Positions 19,936 to 30,189 of a stretch of 38,700 nucleotides of DNA are shown piece after piece; the stretch's first letter is position 1; every line of letters begins with the position of its first letter. Source of the stretch: Crocinitomix sp. (lineage in GTDB: Bacteria > Bacteroidota > Bacteroidia > Flavobacteriales_D > Crocinitomicaceae); NCBI GenBank assembly GCA_015662905.1, contig DQTE01000088.1, positions 1-38,700 on the forward strand, read 5' to 3'. A program made the position numbers and the translations under genes. The notes beneath the pieces were generated by a model. It saw nothing but the letters and a program-made list of their open reading frames with translations, did no database searches and was not told where the DNA came from.

Positions 19936-21591
19936 ATGAAATTTCTCTATTTCTTATCACTCCTTTTTTTATTTACTTCTTGTCATTACAAACCTTTTAT
20001 TGGATACCGACTAAATAAAAAAGGATTTAAACACTTTAGTAAAAAAGAAAAATTTACAGGCGACAACTCTAACCCATTAAGAAATTATGATGTAAAAACT
20101 TACCGTTGGGATGTAACTGTTTTTCCTAAATCTAAAAAAATAGGTGGTAAAATGACCATTACTTTTGTACCTACTCAAAATCAGAAGAGCTTTATGTTTG
20201 ATTTACAAAAACGAATGAAAATTAAATCATTTAAGTGTTCCATTAATGAAGCCACTTTAAAGCATAAAAATGATTTATTGTTTTTAGATTTTAAAAAAGA
20301 AGTAAACCCTAATCAAAGAATAGAACTTACAATAAGTTATGAGGGTAAACCTGCAAGTTTAGTAGGTGAAGGGCCTTTACGTTGGGAAGTAGATAAAAAA
20401 AATAGACCATGGATATCAACCACAACAGAGGGGATCGGTCCTCATTTTATTATGCCTTGTAATTTATTACTTAAAGATGAAGCAGATTCTGTTTGGATTA
20501 ACGTTACTGTACCTAAAGGATTAGTGGTGTCGGCAAATGGTAGGCTTAAAAATATTAAAAAAAATAAACACACCTCATCTTACAATTTTGAGGTTACAAA
20601 TACTATGAATATTTACAATATTTCATTTAATGTTGGACATTTTGTAACATTGAAAAAAAACTATACTGATATTAATGGTATTGATAGACTTATTGAATGT
20701 GTAGTTTTAGATTATGATAAAGAAAAAGCAGATAAGTTTTATAATCAAGCACCTATAGTCATGAAAGCGTTTGAAGAAATGTTTGGTGAATTTCCTTGGT
20801 GGAATGATGGTTGTAAGTTTATTCAATCTAATTTTGAGGCCATGGAACATCAGTCTGGTATTGCTTTGGGTAGTGATTACCAATTAGATTGGAAAGATTT
20901 TAATATGACTTTAGTACATGAACTGGCTCATGAATGGTGGGGAAATAACATTACTGCCTACGACTACTGTGACGCATGGATGCACGAAGGATTAGCAACT
21001 TATGCTGAAGCCTTGTTTATTGAAAAAATGTACGGAAAATCAGATTACGAAAAAAAGATTGGGTATTTTATTAACAGCACATATAATCAAATACCTATAC
21101 GTAAAAAATGTAACGTTTTATACAGTAGTTGGATTAATTATTCTGACCAAGACATTTACGACAAAGGTGCATTACTGATGCATTCTTTAAGAGTGCAGGT
21201 TAATAATGACTCTCTTTTCTTTAATGCTATTAAAAGATTTCAAAAAAAATATGCCCAAACAAACATTGATGCACAGCAATTTATTAAAGGCTTTAACAAT
21301 TTATTAGGTGCAGATTATTCAACCCTTTTTGATTTGTATTTGAATGAAACTCTACCTCCCATACTGTTATATTACGTTACAAATGAAGAATTAGAAAATA
21401 GATTCTATTTCAAGTGGTTAAACCCTCCGCCGTTTGAATTAACTAAAGGTATTTCTATTCTAAAAGATGGCAAAAACGAATTGATAACACCAACCAATGA
21501 ATTTCAATTTGTTAGTTTCAACAAAAATTCAAATGTTACTTTTAATTATGGTACATCAATCTTTTTTATAGCTAACAGACTTAAAGTTTAA
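19936..21591 (+). CDS. M1 family metallopeptidase, probable lipoprotein
   Basis: LFTSCHYK lipobox; HELAHEWWGNN...DAWMHEGLATYAEAL zinc site. Confidence 0.92.
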   Translation: MKFLYFLSLLFLFTSCHYKPFIGYRLNKKGFKHFSKKEKFTGDNSNPLRNYDVKTYRWDVTVFPKSKKIGGKMTITFVPTQNQKSFMFDLQKRMKIKSFKCSINEATLKHKNDLLFLDFKKEVNPNQRIELTISYEGKPASLVGEGPLRWEVDKKNRPWISTTTEGIGPHFIMPCNLLLKDEADSVWINVTVPKGLVVSANGRLKNIKKNKHTSSYNFEVTNTMNIYNISFNVGHFVTLKKNYTDINGIDRLIECVVLDYDKEKADKFYNQAPIVMKAFEEMFGEFPWWNDGCKFIQSNFEAMEHQSGIALGSDYQLDWKDFNMTLVHELAHEWWGNNITAYDYCDAWMHEGLATYAEALFIEKMYGKSDYEKKIGYFINSTYNQIPIRKKCNVLYSSWINYSDQDIYDKGALLMHSLRVQVNNDSLFFNAIKRFQKKYAQTNIDAQQFIKGFNNLLGADYSTLFDLYLNETLPPILLYYVTNEELENRFYFKWLNPPPFELTKGISILKDGKNELITPTNEFQFVSFNKNSNVTFNYGTSIFFIANRLKV

Positions 21592-21603
21592 TGAAAATAT
21601 CAA

Positions 21604-23610
21604 TTATTTCTTTAACTTTTGTTGTAAAGCAAACATTTCATCTCTCAACCTTGCAGCCTCTATAAAATCAAGTTGTTTAGCTGCTTTTTCCATATCTTTT
21701 TTAATTTTAGATATAGTTTTTTCAATTTGAGTTTTACTCATATAAGCAATAACTGGGTCCGCGGCAATAGATTGAGTAGTATCAAAATTGTAAGAATTGT
21801 CATTTTCAGACGGTATTGATTGTTTAAAATTATGTTTAATTGACTTTATAATTTGAGTTGGCGTTATGTTGTGTGTTTTATTGTACTGCTCTTGTATTGC
21901 TCTACGTCTATTGGTTTCATCTATGGTTTTTTGCATAGAATCTGTTACTTTATCTGCGTACATTATCACCATCCCGTTAACATTTCTGGCCGCTCTTCCT
22001 ACGGTTTGAACTAAAGCGCGTTCACTGCGTAAAAAACCTTCTTTATCTGCATCAATAATAGCTACTAAAGATACTTCTGGTAAATCTAATCCTTCTCTTA
22101 ATAAGTTAACACCAATCAAAACATCAAATTCTCCAATTCTTAATTGGTGTAAAATTTCAATTCTATCAAGTGTATCCACATCCGAATGTATGTAGTTACA
22201 CTTTATGCCGTTTTTATCCAAATATTTTTGTAATTCTTCTGCCATTCTTTTGGTAAGGGTGGTTACCAAAACACGTTCACTTTTTTCAATTCTCAAATGT
22301 ATTTCTTCCATTAAATCATCAATCTGATTTTCAGAAGGTCTAACTTCAATTTTAGGGTCTAATAAACCTGTGGGTCTAATAATTTGCTCTACCACTACAC
22401 CACCGGCTTTTTCTAACTCATAATCTGCAGGTGTGGCGCTAACATATAGAGTTTGATGTGTTAACGCTTCAAACTCTTCAAATTTAAGAGGTCTATTATC
22501 CATTGCTGCCGGTAGTCTAAACCCAAACTCTACCAAATTTAATTTTCTTGATTTATCACCACCATACATAGCTTTTATCTGAGGTAAAGTAACGTGACTT
22601 TCATCAATCATCATTATAAAATCTTTGGGAAAATAATCTAACAAACAAAACGGTCTGCTACCTGGGGAACGTTGGTCAAAATAACGCGAATAATTTTCTA
22701 TTCCTGAACAGTACCCTAATTCCCTTATCATTTCAAGGTCATACTCTACCCTATCTTTTATTCTTTTGGCTTCAAGTAACTTGCCTTCCTTCTTCAAAAA
22801 TGCAACGTGTTTACCTAAATCTAATTCAATATCTGCGATTGCTTTATTTATGGTATCTTGGGTTGTTACAAAAATATTGGCAGGAAAAATAGCTATTTCA
22901 TCATAGGTATCTAACTTTTTATTATTGAGTGGGTCAAAAGTGTAAATTTCTTCAATTTCATCTCCCCAAAAAACAACTCTCAAAGCATAATCCGCATAAG
23001 CTAAAAAAACATCTACAGTATCTCCTTTTACTCTAAAGTGACCACGTTCAGGACTAACATCATTTCTTGAATATAGATTGTTAACCAATTTCAATAAAAA
23101 CTTATTTCTACTAATTTCATTGCCTACTTTTAATTGAATGATACTTTTTTGAAATTCATTTGGATTACCAATTCCATAAATACAAGATACTGAGGATACT
23201 ATAATTACATCTTTACGTCCAGACAATAAAGCAGAGGTAGCTGATAGTCTTAATTTTTCAATCTCATCATTAATAGATAAATCTTTTTCTATATAAGTAT
23301 CGGTAATCGGCAAATAGGCCTCAGGTTGATAGTAATCATAGTACGATACAAAATATTCCACTCTGTTTTCGGGAAAAAACTCTAAAAATTCCTCATACAA
23401 TTGAGCAGCTAACGTTTTGTTGTGAGATAAAATAAGCGTAGGACGATTTAACTCTTCAATTACATTTGCCATTGTAAACGTCTTGCCCGAACCTGTAACG
23501 CCCAATAAAACTTGAGATGGTATATTAGCGTTAAACCCTTTTACTATCTGTTCTATCGCTTTTGGTTGGTCTCCCGTTGGTTGATATGATGATTTAAGCT
23601 TAAAATCCAT
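21604..23610 (-). CDS. uvrB: Excinuclease ABC subunit B
   Basis: GVTGSGKTFTMANV, YFVSYYDYYQPEAYLP, IMMIDESHVTLPQ, LLREGLDLPEVSLVAIIDADKEGFLRS, C-terminal UVR motif. Confidence 0.98.
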   Translation of the reverse strand: MDFKLKSSYQPTGDQPKAIEQIVKGFNANIPSQVLLGVTGSGKTFTMANVIEELNRPTLILSHNKTLAAQLYEEFLEFFPENRVEYFVSYYDYYQPEAYLPITDTYIEKDLSINDEIEKLRLSATSALLSGRKDVIIVSSVSCIYGIGNPNEFQKSIIQLKVGNEISRNKFLLKLVNNLYSRNDVSPERGHFRVKGDTVDVFLAYADYALRVVFWGDEIEEIYTFDPLNNKKLDTYDEIAIFPANIFVTTQDTINKAIADIELDLGKHVAFLKKEGKLLEAKRIKDRVEYDLEMIRELGYCSGIENYSRYFDQRSPGSRPFCLLDYFPKDFIMMIDESHVTLPQIKAMYGGDKSRKLNLVEFGFRLPAAMDNRPLKFEEFEALTHQTLYVSATPADYELEKAGGVVVEQIIRPTGLLDPKIEVRPSENQIDDLMEEIHLRIEKSERVLVTTLTKRMAEELQKYLDKNGIKCNYIHSDVDTLDRIEILHQLRIGEFDVLIGVNLLREGLDLPEVSLVAIIDADKEGFLRSERALVQTVGRAARNVNGMVIMYADKVTDSMQKTIDETNRRRAIQEQYNKTHNITPTQIIKSIKHNFKQSIPSENDNSYNFDTTQSIAADPVIAYMSKTQIEKTISKIKKDMEKAAKQLDFIEAARLRDEMFALQQKLKK

Positions 23611-23616
23611 TTAGTG

Positions 23617-23624
23617 CAAAGATA
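23617..23624 (-). promoter_or_regulatory. Putative -7 box (TATCTTTG) immediately upstream of uvrB
   Basis: Minus strand reads TATCTTTG-CACTAA-ATG; only 6 nt between box and start codon. Confidence 0.45.
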
Positions 23625-23674
23625 GCGAATCGTTTTTTAGAAATACGTGTAAAAAACAACACTTATTTTGCGGT

Positions 23675-23848
23675 TTAGTTATCATTAAACACTTCATTTC
23701 GTATCAACAAAGAAAAATTTACACAAAGCAAAAAGTTAATGAGATGCATTAAAGTTAACCCCCACCAACTTTCAAAAGATAAATTGATGATATGCACCGA
23801 AACGTACATTAGTACAAACAGTATAGCAATCGTAAAAATGTGTCTCAT
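23675..23848 (-). CDS. Small two-helix membrane protein (about 57 aa)
   Basis: MRHIFTIAILFVLMYVSVHIINLSFESWWGLTLMHLINFLLCVNFSLLIRNEVFNDN; ORF-track start (23863) is TTG, with ATG at 23848. Confidence 0.5.
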   Translation of the reverse strand: MRHIFTIAILFVLMYVSVHIINLSFESWWGLTLMHLINFLLCVNFSLLIRNEVFNDN

Positions 23849-23957
23849 ATAACAAAGATACAAAAAGTATTAAACATAAACAATTTACTTGTATCAATTC
23901 ATTATTTTAAATATAAATGATTATTTTTACTGCCAATTATTGTAAGCACTGTAAAAA

Positions 23958-24392
23958 ATGACCGTAGAAATTATAAATAAATCAAAACATCAATTGCCAA
24001 AATACGAAACAGAACAATCAGCTGGTGTTGATTTACGCGCAAATATAGAATCACCAATTACACTTAAACCACTTGAAAGAACACTTGTTAAAACAGGCCT
24101 TTTTATTGCTTTACCTAAAGGGTATGAGGCACAAGTGAGACCCCGTTCAGGTTTGGCGTACAAAAACGGAATCACCGTATTAAACTCACCGGGCACCATA
24201 GATGCAGATTATAGAGGTGAAATTGGCGTGATTTTGGTTAATCTTTCAAATGAAAATTTTGTAATAAACGATGGCGAACGTATAGCGCAACTGGTTATCG
24301 CCAAACACGAACAACCAAATTTTATTGAAGTGTCTGAACTTAACGAAACAACAAGAGGAAGTGGTGGTTTCGGAAGTACAGGATCAAAATAA
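23958..24392 (+). CDS. dut: dUTP diphosphatase
   Basis: [55 protein letters not shown]. Confidence 0.97.
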   Translation: MTVEIINKSKHQLPKYETEQSAGVDLRANIESPITLKPLERTLVKTGLFIALPKGYEAQVRPRSGLAYKNGITVLNSPGTIDADYRGEIGVILVNLSNENFVINDGERIAQLVIAKHEQPNFIEVSELNETTRGSGGFGSTGSK

Positions 24393-24410
24393 CAAACTAA
24401 AAATATTAAA

Positions 24411-25412
24411 ATGAAAATAATAGTACCAATGGCTGGAAGAGGTAGCCGATTAAGACCTCACACTTTAACCGTACCCAAACCGTTAGTGCCTGTAGGTGGA
24501 AAACCAATTGTACACCGTTTGGTTGAAGATATTGCTAAAACATCATCCGAAAAAATTGATGAAATTGCTTTTGTAATTGGCGATTTTGGAAAAGAAGTAG
24601 AAGATGAACTTATTAGAGTCGCTGAAAAATTAGGTGCTAAAGGAAAAATATTTTATCAAGATAAAGCCTTAGGAACGGCTCACGCTGTGTTATGTGCAGC
24701 AGAATGTTTAAATGGTTCTGTGGTAGTAGCTTTTGCCGACACCTTATTTAAAGCTGATTTTACCTTAGATGATGATTCAGATGGTAATATATGGGTAAAA
24801 CAAATTGACGACCCTTCAGCTTTTGGTGTGGTAAAATTAGACAATGATGGATACATCACCGATTTTGTTGAAAAACCAGAAACATTTGTGTCTGACCTTG
24901 CAATGATAGGTATTTATTACTTTAAAAAAGCCGAAAAATTAAAGGTTGAATTACAATATTTGATAGATAACGGTATTATAAAAAGTGGTGAATATCAATT
25001 GCCGGATGCTTTGAGAAGATTGACCGAAAAAGGATTAAAATTTACACCAGGTAAAGTAAACGAATGGTTAGATTGCGGCAACAAACAAGTAACTGTTCAC
25101 ACCAACCAAAGGGTATTAGAGTTTGATAAAGATAAAGAACTAATTTCAAAAGATGTTGTGGTTGAAAATGGTGTCATTATACCTCCCTGCTACATTGGTG
25201 AACACGTGGTGATTAAAAACTCTATTGTAGGGCCTCACGTGTCTTTGGGTAGAGGTACAACCGTAAAAAATTCAGTGATTAAAAATACAATTGTACAAAA
25301 AAATGCAACAATTTCTAATACGGTTTTACAAGACTCTATGATTGGAAATTATGCCAAAATTTTAAGCTACGGTAAAGAAATTAGTATTGGTGACTACACC
25401 ACAATTGAATAA
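24411..25412 (+). CDS. Sugar-phosphate nucleotidyltransferase with left-handed beta-helix tail
   Basis: MKIIVPMAGRGSRLRPHTLTVPKPLVPVGGKPIVHRLVEDI; C-terminal hexapeptide-like repeats. Confidence 0.92.
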   Translation: MKIIVPMAGRGSRLRPHTLTVPKPLVPVGGKPIVHRLVEDIAKTSSEKIDEIAFVIGDFGKEVEDELIRVAEKLGAKGKIFYQDKALGTAHAVLCAAECLNGSVVVAFADTLFKADFTLDDDSDGNIWVKQIDDPSAFGVVKLDNDGYITDFVEKPETFVSDLAMIGIYYFKKAEKLKVELQYLIDNGIIKSGEYQLPDALRRLTEKGLKFTPGKVNEWLDCGNKQVTVHTNQRVLEFDKDKELISKDVVVENGVIIPPCYIGEHVVIKNSIVGPHVSLGRGTTVKNSVIKNTIVQKNATISNTVLQDSMIGNYAKILSYGKEISIGDYTTIE

Positions 25413-27143
25413 ATGATAAATATCCTTAAAATATTACCCCTTGTTGCTTTACTAACTTTTTCTGCTTGTAAAAACAGAAAAGATTTGGCTAAAAAAGAAC
25501 GCATTTTACAAGAGGAACGCATCATTGATTTTAAAGAAGTGTTTCATCAAGCCAATAGCGAAAAAATGATTGGTCATCACGAAAAAGCCATAAAGTTATT
25601 TAATGAATGCTTAACACTTAATCCTAAATCAGCAGTTTCTTACTTTGCCTTATCCGAGATTTATTTAAAAGAAAAACAAACTGACAAAGCCATTGAATAC
25701 GCACAAAAAGCATACGGACTTAATCCGTCTAACAAATGGTATGTGGTACACTTGGCAGATATGTTTTACAACGTTGGTAACTACCATCAATCCGCAAAGT
25801 TTTACCAAATTTTAATTAATAAGTTTGAAGAAAGAAATGTTGAGTATAGATATAGATACGCAGAATCTTTAATCTATTCTAACCAAGAACTTAAAGCCAT
25901 TCAACAGTTAAATATCATTGAGTTAGAAGTGGGAAAATCACCCGAACTTACTCTAACAAAACACGATTTATATCAATCAATAGGTAAAACGGATGAAGCC
26001 CAAAAAGAAATTGATAATTTGTTAGATGATTTTCCTAAAAATGAAGCGGTAAGAACAACACTTTTAAATTACTATCTACAAACCAATCAGCTTAAAGAGG
26101 CTGAAAATATGGCAAAACAAATTTTAATTCTAAATCCTAATAACGGTAACGCTTTAATAGGTTTAGCCGATATTGAAATTCGAAATAATAACATTACTAA
26201 ATCTTTTGATTATTTAGACAAAGGATTTCAGTCCGTTGATGTTGATACAGAGAGAAAACTATCTCTTCTTAATGGATTAACTTCTTATGTGTTTAACAAC
26301 AATGAACCTAATTCTGCATTAATAAATGAAAGGTTAGCACCTTTGTATGAAACATTAGAAATAACAGAGGCTAACAACTCCGACTTTTTAAAACTTTACG
26401 CTACATATTTGGAACTGAACCATCAAAATCAAAAAGCAAGAAAATTATATGCAAAATCTTGTCAATTAGCTCCTTCAAACTATAATGTTTGGGACGCATT
26501 ACTTAACATAGATTATAAAATAAAATTATATGATTCTTTATACACAGACGGTCTTAAAGCTTTAGAATATTTCCCCTCTCAACCAATCCTATATCTCCTT
26601 ACAAGTATTGGTGCGTACGAAACCCAAAAATATGATGAAGCGGAAGAATATCTTTTTTTAGGTAAAGATTTAGTAATTAACGACCCTGAATTATTGTCAG
26701 AGTTTCAATACCATATAGGTAAAAACTACTGGAAACAAGGTCAAAAAGATGAGGCTAAAACTTACTTTAACAAAGCGTTAAAAATATACCCAAATAATGC
26801 TAAAATATACAACGGATATGCTTTGTTATTGTTAGAAGATGGCAACTTAGATTTAGCCGAAAATGAAATTATAAAAGCCCTTAACAAAGATTTTAAAAAT
26901 GTAACATTTATAGATACATACGGTAAAATTTTAATAGAAAAAAAACAATATAAAGAGGCTTTAAAACAATATGAAAAAGCGGTGGCTTTTGAATATAACA
27001 ACCCCTTGATATTAGAACACTACGGTGATGCATTATTTTATAATGGCAACATTGACAAAGCTGTTGAAATGTGGAAAGAATCCAAACGGTTAGGAAACAC
27101 CTCTTCCGAAATAAACCAAAAAATTACTAAGAAAAAATTATGA
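25413..27143 (+). CDS. TPR-repeat lipoprotein
   Basis: LLTFSACKNRK lipobox; many TPR units such as AVSYFALSEIYLKEKQTDKAIEYAQKAYGLNP. Confidence 0.88.
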   Translation: MINILKILPLVALLTFSACKNRKDLAKKERILQEERIIDFKEVFHQANSEKMIGHHEKAIKLFNECLTLNPKSAVSYFALSEIYLKEKQTDKAIEYAQKAYGLNPSNKWYVVHLADMFYNVGNYHQSAKFYQILINKFEERNVEYRYRYAESLIYSNQELKAIQQLNIIELEVGKSPELTLTKHDLYQSIGKTDEAQKEIDNLLDDFPKNEAVRTTLLNYYLQTNQLKEAENMAKQILILNPNNGNALIGLADIEIRNNNITKSFDYLDKGFQSVDVDTERKLSLLNGLTSYVFNNNEPNSALINERLAPLYETLEITEANNSDFLKLYATYLELNHQNQKARKLYAKSCQLAPSNYNVWDALLNIDYKIKLYDSLYTDGLKALEYFPSQPILYLLTSIGAYETQKYDEAEEYLFLGKDLVINDPELLSEFQYHIGKNYWKQGQKDEAKTYFNKALKIYPNNAKIYNGYALLLLEDGNLDLAENEIIKALNKDFKNVTFIDTYGKILIEKKQYKEALKQYEKAVAFEYNNPLILEHYGDALFYNGNIDKAVEMWKESKRLGNTSSEINQKITKKKL

Positions 27144-27985
27144 CCAAATATATTAAAATAATTGCATTCTTTTTTAGTGTAAATTTATTGATGATACAAT
27201 TTGCTTGTAGTAATAATAAAAATTTACCCAAACAAATTACCAAAAGAATAAGTGATAAGGAATTGAGAGAAGCGCTGTTTAAAGCCAAAAATATTACTTA
27301 CAAAGATTTTTATTCTAAAATAGCCATTTCCTTTAAAAACACTAAAAAAGAACAATCGTTTAGTTCAACCGTTAAAATGAAAGTTGACTCTGCTTTTTCT
27401 GGTACGTTTAAAAAAGGACCTGTAATATTAGGTACTTATTTAATTGATAAAGATTCGGTTAAAAGTACCAATAAATTAGAAAAATGCTATTTTACTGAGC
27501 CTTTAAGTTACATTTCTTCATTAATAGGTGTGGAATTAGAATACGATTTTTTTCAATCGGTGATTATAGGAAAACCTATTGGTTTAAATATCAATAAAAA
27601 ATACAAGCAAATCAAAGATAAGAAAAAACAATACTATATTTTGTCATCACACAATAAAAGAAAATTTCACAAAATTGAAAAGGAAAAACTTAAAACCGAA
27701 AATGAGAGAAATGACAACATCTATATGCAATATTTTTTCACTCCTGACTCTTTAAATTTAGCAAAAATACACATAGAAATACCTGCTGACACCGTTAGTA
27801 TTTATGTTAACTATTTAGAACAAAAAACAATAAACTCAGTTATAGTACCTGAACTGACAACCATTGCAATTAATAGTCCAAAAGATTCTATTATTTTACA
27901 ATTAGATTATTCTAAAACAAAAGTTAACGTTCCTAAAAATATTCAGTTTTCAGTACCATCAAATTATGAAAATTGTAATCAATAG
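27140..27985 (+). CDS. DUF4292-like lipoprotein
   Basis: IQFACSNNK lipobox; located between a TPR lipoprotein and an EnvC-like gene; ATGA overlap with the upstream gene. Confidence 0.7.
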   Translation: MTKYIKIIAFFFSVNLLMIQFACSNNKNLPKQITKRISDKELREALFKAKNITYKDFYSKIAISFKNTKKEQSFSSTVKMKVDSAFSGTFKKGPVILGTYLIDKDSVKSTNKLEKCYFTEPLSYISSLIGVELEYDFFQSVIIGKPIGLNINKKYKQIKDKKKQYYILSSHNKRKFHKIEKEKLKTENERNDNIYMQYFFTPDSLNLAKIHIEIPADTVSIYVNYLEQKTINSVIVPELTTIAINSPKDSIILQLDYSKTKVNVPKNIQFSVPSNYENCNQ

Positions 27986-29195
27986 ATATATTTTATTTAT
28001 TTTATTTGTTTTGATAAGCACTGTTAGTACTTCTCAAAAAAAAGAAAGTGACCGACTCAAAAAACAACAAGAAGAACTATTAAAGAAAATAGAATTTACA
28101 GAAAATTTACTTCAGTCAACTCAAGCTTCAAAAACTGAAATTTCAAGTACCATAAACTTAATTAACAATAAAATTTCTTACAGAGAGGAATTGGTTAATA
28201 ATATCAATTTACAACTAAAAGTATTAGATGATGAAATTACGATTTTAGAGGAAGACATTCAATCTCTTAGTAAAGAATTAGGGATTTTAATTGAACAATA
28301 CAAACAAATGATTGTGTTAGCATATAAACTTAGGTCAAATACGGCGTCCATTCTATTCATTCTTTCGTCAGAAAGCTTCAATCAAGCCAATAAAAGATTG
28401 GAATATATGGAACAAATCACCAAGTATAGGGCTAATCAAATCAGACGTATCAAACAGACACAAATAGAGCTTCAAGAAAAATTAAACTTAATTCAACAAA
28501 AAAGAGACGAACAACTCCTATTATCTAAACAAAAAGAAAAAGAAAAAGAAAAATACATCAATGACTTACAAAAAAAGAAAAATTATATTAAAGAACTTGA
28601 TAGTAAGCAACAAGAATTAGAACAAGAATTGGCGAAACAAAAACAAAAAGCCCAAGATATTAAAAGAGCGATAGATAAAGCTATTAATAAAGAAATTGCA
28701 GAAGCAAGAGCTAAAGAAAAAGCCAAACCAAAAACACCAGCAGAAACCAAAGAGACCAAACTAACTAACCAAGGTTTTGAAGCCAACAAAGGTAGATTAC
28801 CTTGGCCTGTTGTAAAAGGGGAAGTTACTAAAGGATACGGTAAACAACCCCACCCTTTACATCCTGGTGTTTATACTTATAACAATGGTGTTGATATTAC
28901 TACAGTAAAAGGTGCAACCGTTAGAGCTGTATATAGCGGTGTTGTTAGTAGTGTTATTATTATTCCTGGTGCAGGTAAGGCCGTTATTATTGCCCACGGA
29001 AATTACCGAACAATCTATTCTAACTTGCAACAAGCCTATGTACAAAAAGGTGATAAAGTTGTAGCTAAACAAGAAATTGGTTCATTACTTATTAACCCTG
29101 ATGGTTCTATGTCTGAAGTACATTTTGAAATTAGAAAAATTACATCTGACGGGCAGATTAAGAATTTAAACCCTTCTTATTGGCTATATAAATAA
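27966..29195 (+). CDS. Murein hydrolase activator EnvC-like: coiled coil plus LytM/M23 domain
   Basis: Long N-terminal coiled coil; C-terminal GRLPWPVVKGEVTKGYGKQPHPLHPGVYTYNNGVDITT...GYVHFEIRK-type M23 domain. Confidence 0.92.
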   Translation: MKIVINRYILFILFVLISTVSTSQKKESDRLKKQQEELLKKIEFTENLLQSTQASKTEISSTINLINNKISYREELVNNINLQLKVLDDEITILEEDIQSLSKELGILIEQYKQMIVLAYKLRSNTASILFILSSESFNQANKRLEYMEQITKYRANQIRRIKQTQIELQEKLNLIQQKRDEQLLLSKQKEKEKEKYINDLQKKKNYIKELDSKQQELEQELAKQKQKAQDIKRAIDKAINKEIAEARAKEKAKPKTPAETKETKLTNQGFEANKGRLPWPVVKGEVTKGYGKQPHPLHPGVYTYNNGVDITTVKGATVRAVYSGVVSSVIIIPGAGKAVIIAHGNYRTIYSNLQQAYVQKGDKVVAKQEIGSLLINPDGSMSEVHFEIRKITSDGQIKNLNPSYWLYK

Positions 29196-29209
29196 CATAA
29201 TAGCTTTTT

Positions 29210-30175
29210 TTACAAAGCCGTTAGTAACGGGGTTAATACTCCTAAAATCATTGAAATTTTTAACAAAATAGACGCTATTTTATAATTTTTAATTTGGTTT
29301 CCAATTAAGATGGAAATAACAGCTAACAATAAAAAGATAAAAGATAAGGCTAATACACCATAAAATAACAAATCACTATCAGTTGGGTTTTCGTTATTGA
29401 ATCTCATTAAAGTGTTATAAAAAACTTCTTTCCATGTTTGGTATTTGTAGAGATAAATAATCATTACAAAACTTGTCAAAAAAAATATAAAAACCACCAA
29501 TAATTTAGTTTTTTTAATACCATATTTAATTGGTAAAGTTTGAGCACCCAAACGCATATCTCCTCTAACATCTTGAATATCTTTAACGATTTCCCTTATT
29601 AAGTTAATCAGAAAAGCCAAAGCGGACACTAATGCTACAATGTCAATAAAATACCTTGCATAAATAATGTTTGAGTTATCAGGCAAAATAAAATTTTCAA
29701 TAGGTAAGTTGAAAATTAAAACATAAAGAGGTAGTATTCCTATTAAAAAAGCTACAATTAAATTGCCAATAAATGATTTACGTTTATAGTAAACTGAGTA
29801 AAACCACAATAAATTTATACTTAAAAACGCAATTATAGGCATCCATACATTTTGAAGTTTATACCCAATAAAAAGTGCTATGCACAGACCTAACACATTA
29901 AAAAACCAATGCCACACCATAGCCCAACGCCTTTTTATATACTTTCCAATAATTAATCTTTTGGGCTTATTGATTCGGTCAGCTTTTACGTCAAAATAAT
30001 CATTTATAATATTACCTGCAGATGCAATTAAGACTGTTGAAACTATTAACAAAATAAAATTTATATTTTGAAGAACATCTTGCTTTAAAAAAAGTTGAAT
30101 CACTATCATTACCAATATGATTACCAATAAATTTAGTAATCTAACTAATCTTAAAAAGTGATACAATGTCCTCAT
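29210..30175 (-). CDS. UbiA-family prenyltransferase (geranylgeranylglycerol-phosphate geranylgeranyltransferase-like)
   Basis: NIINDYFDVKADRINKPKR and REIVKDIQDVRGDMRLGAQTLPIKYG prenyltransferase motifs; multiple TM helices. Confidence 0.88.
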   Translation of the reverse strand: MRTLYHFLRLVRLLNLLVIILVMIVIQLFLKQDVLQNINFILLIVSTVLIASAGNIINDYFDVKADRINKPKRLIIGKYIKRRWAMVWHWFFNVLGLCIALFIGYKLQNVWMPIIAFLSINLLWFYSVYYKRKSFIGNLIVAFLIGILPLYVLIFNLPIENFILPDNSNIIYARYFIDIVALVSALAFLINLIREIVKDIQDVRGDMRLGAQTLPIKYGIKKTKLLVVFIFFLTSFVMIIYLYKYQTWKEVFYNTLMRFNNENPTDSDLLFYGVLALSFIFLLLAVISILIGNQIKNYKIASILLKISMILGVLTPLLTAL

Positions 30176-30189
30176 TTCATTTTAAGTCC

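Noticed and set aside
28520-28556. Short AAAAAG repeats in the envC-like gene as a contingency locus
   Set aside because: 6-bp units stay in frame (Lys/Glu coiled coil), so slippage would not switch expression.
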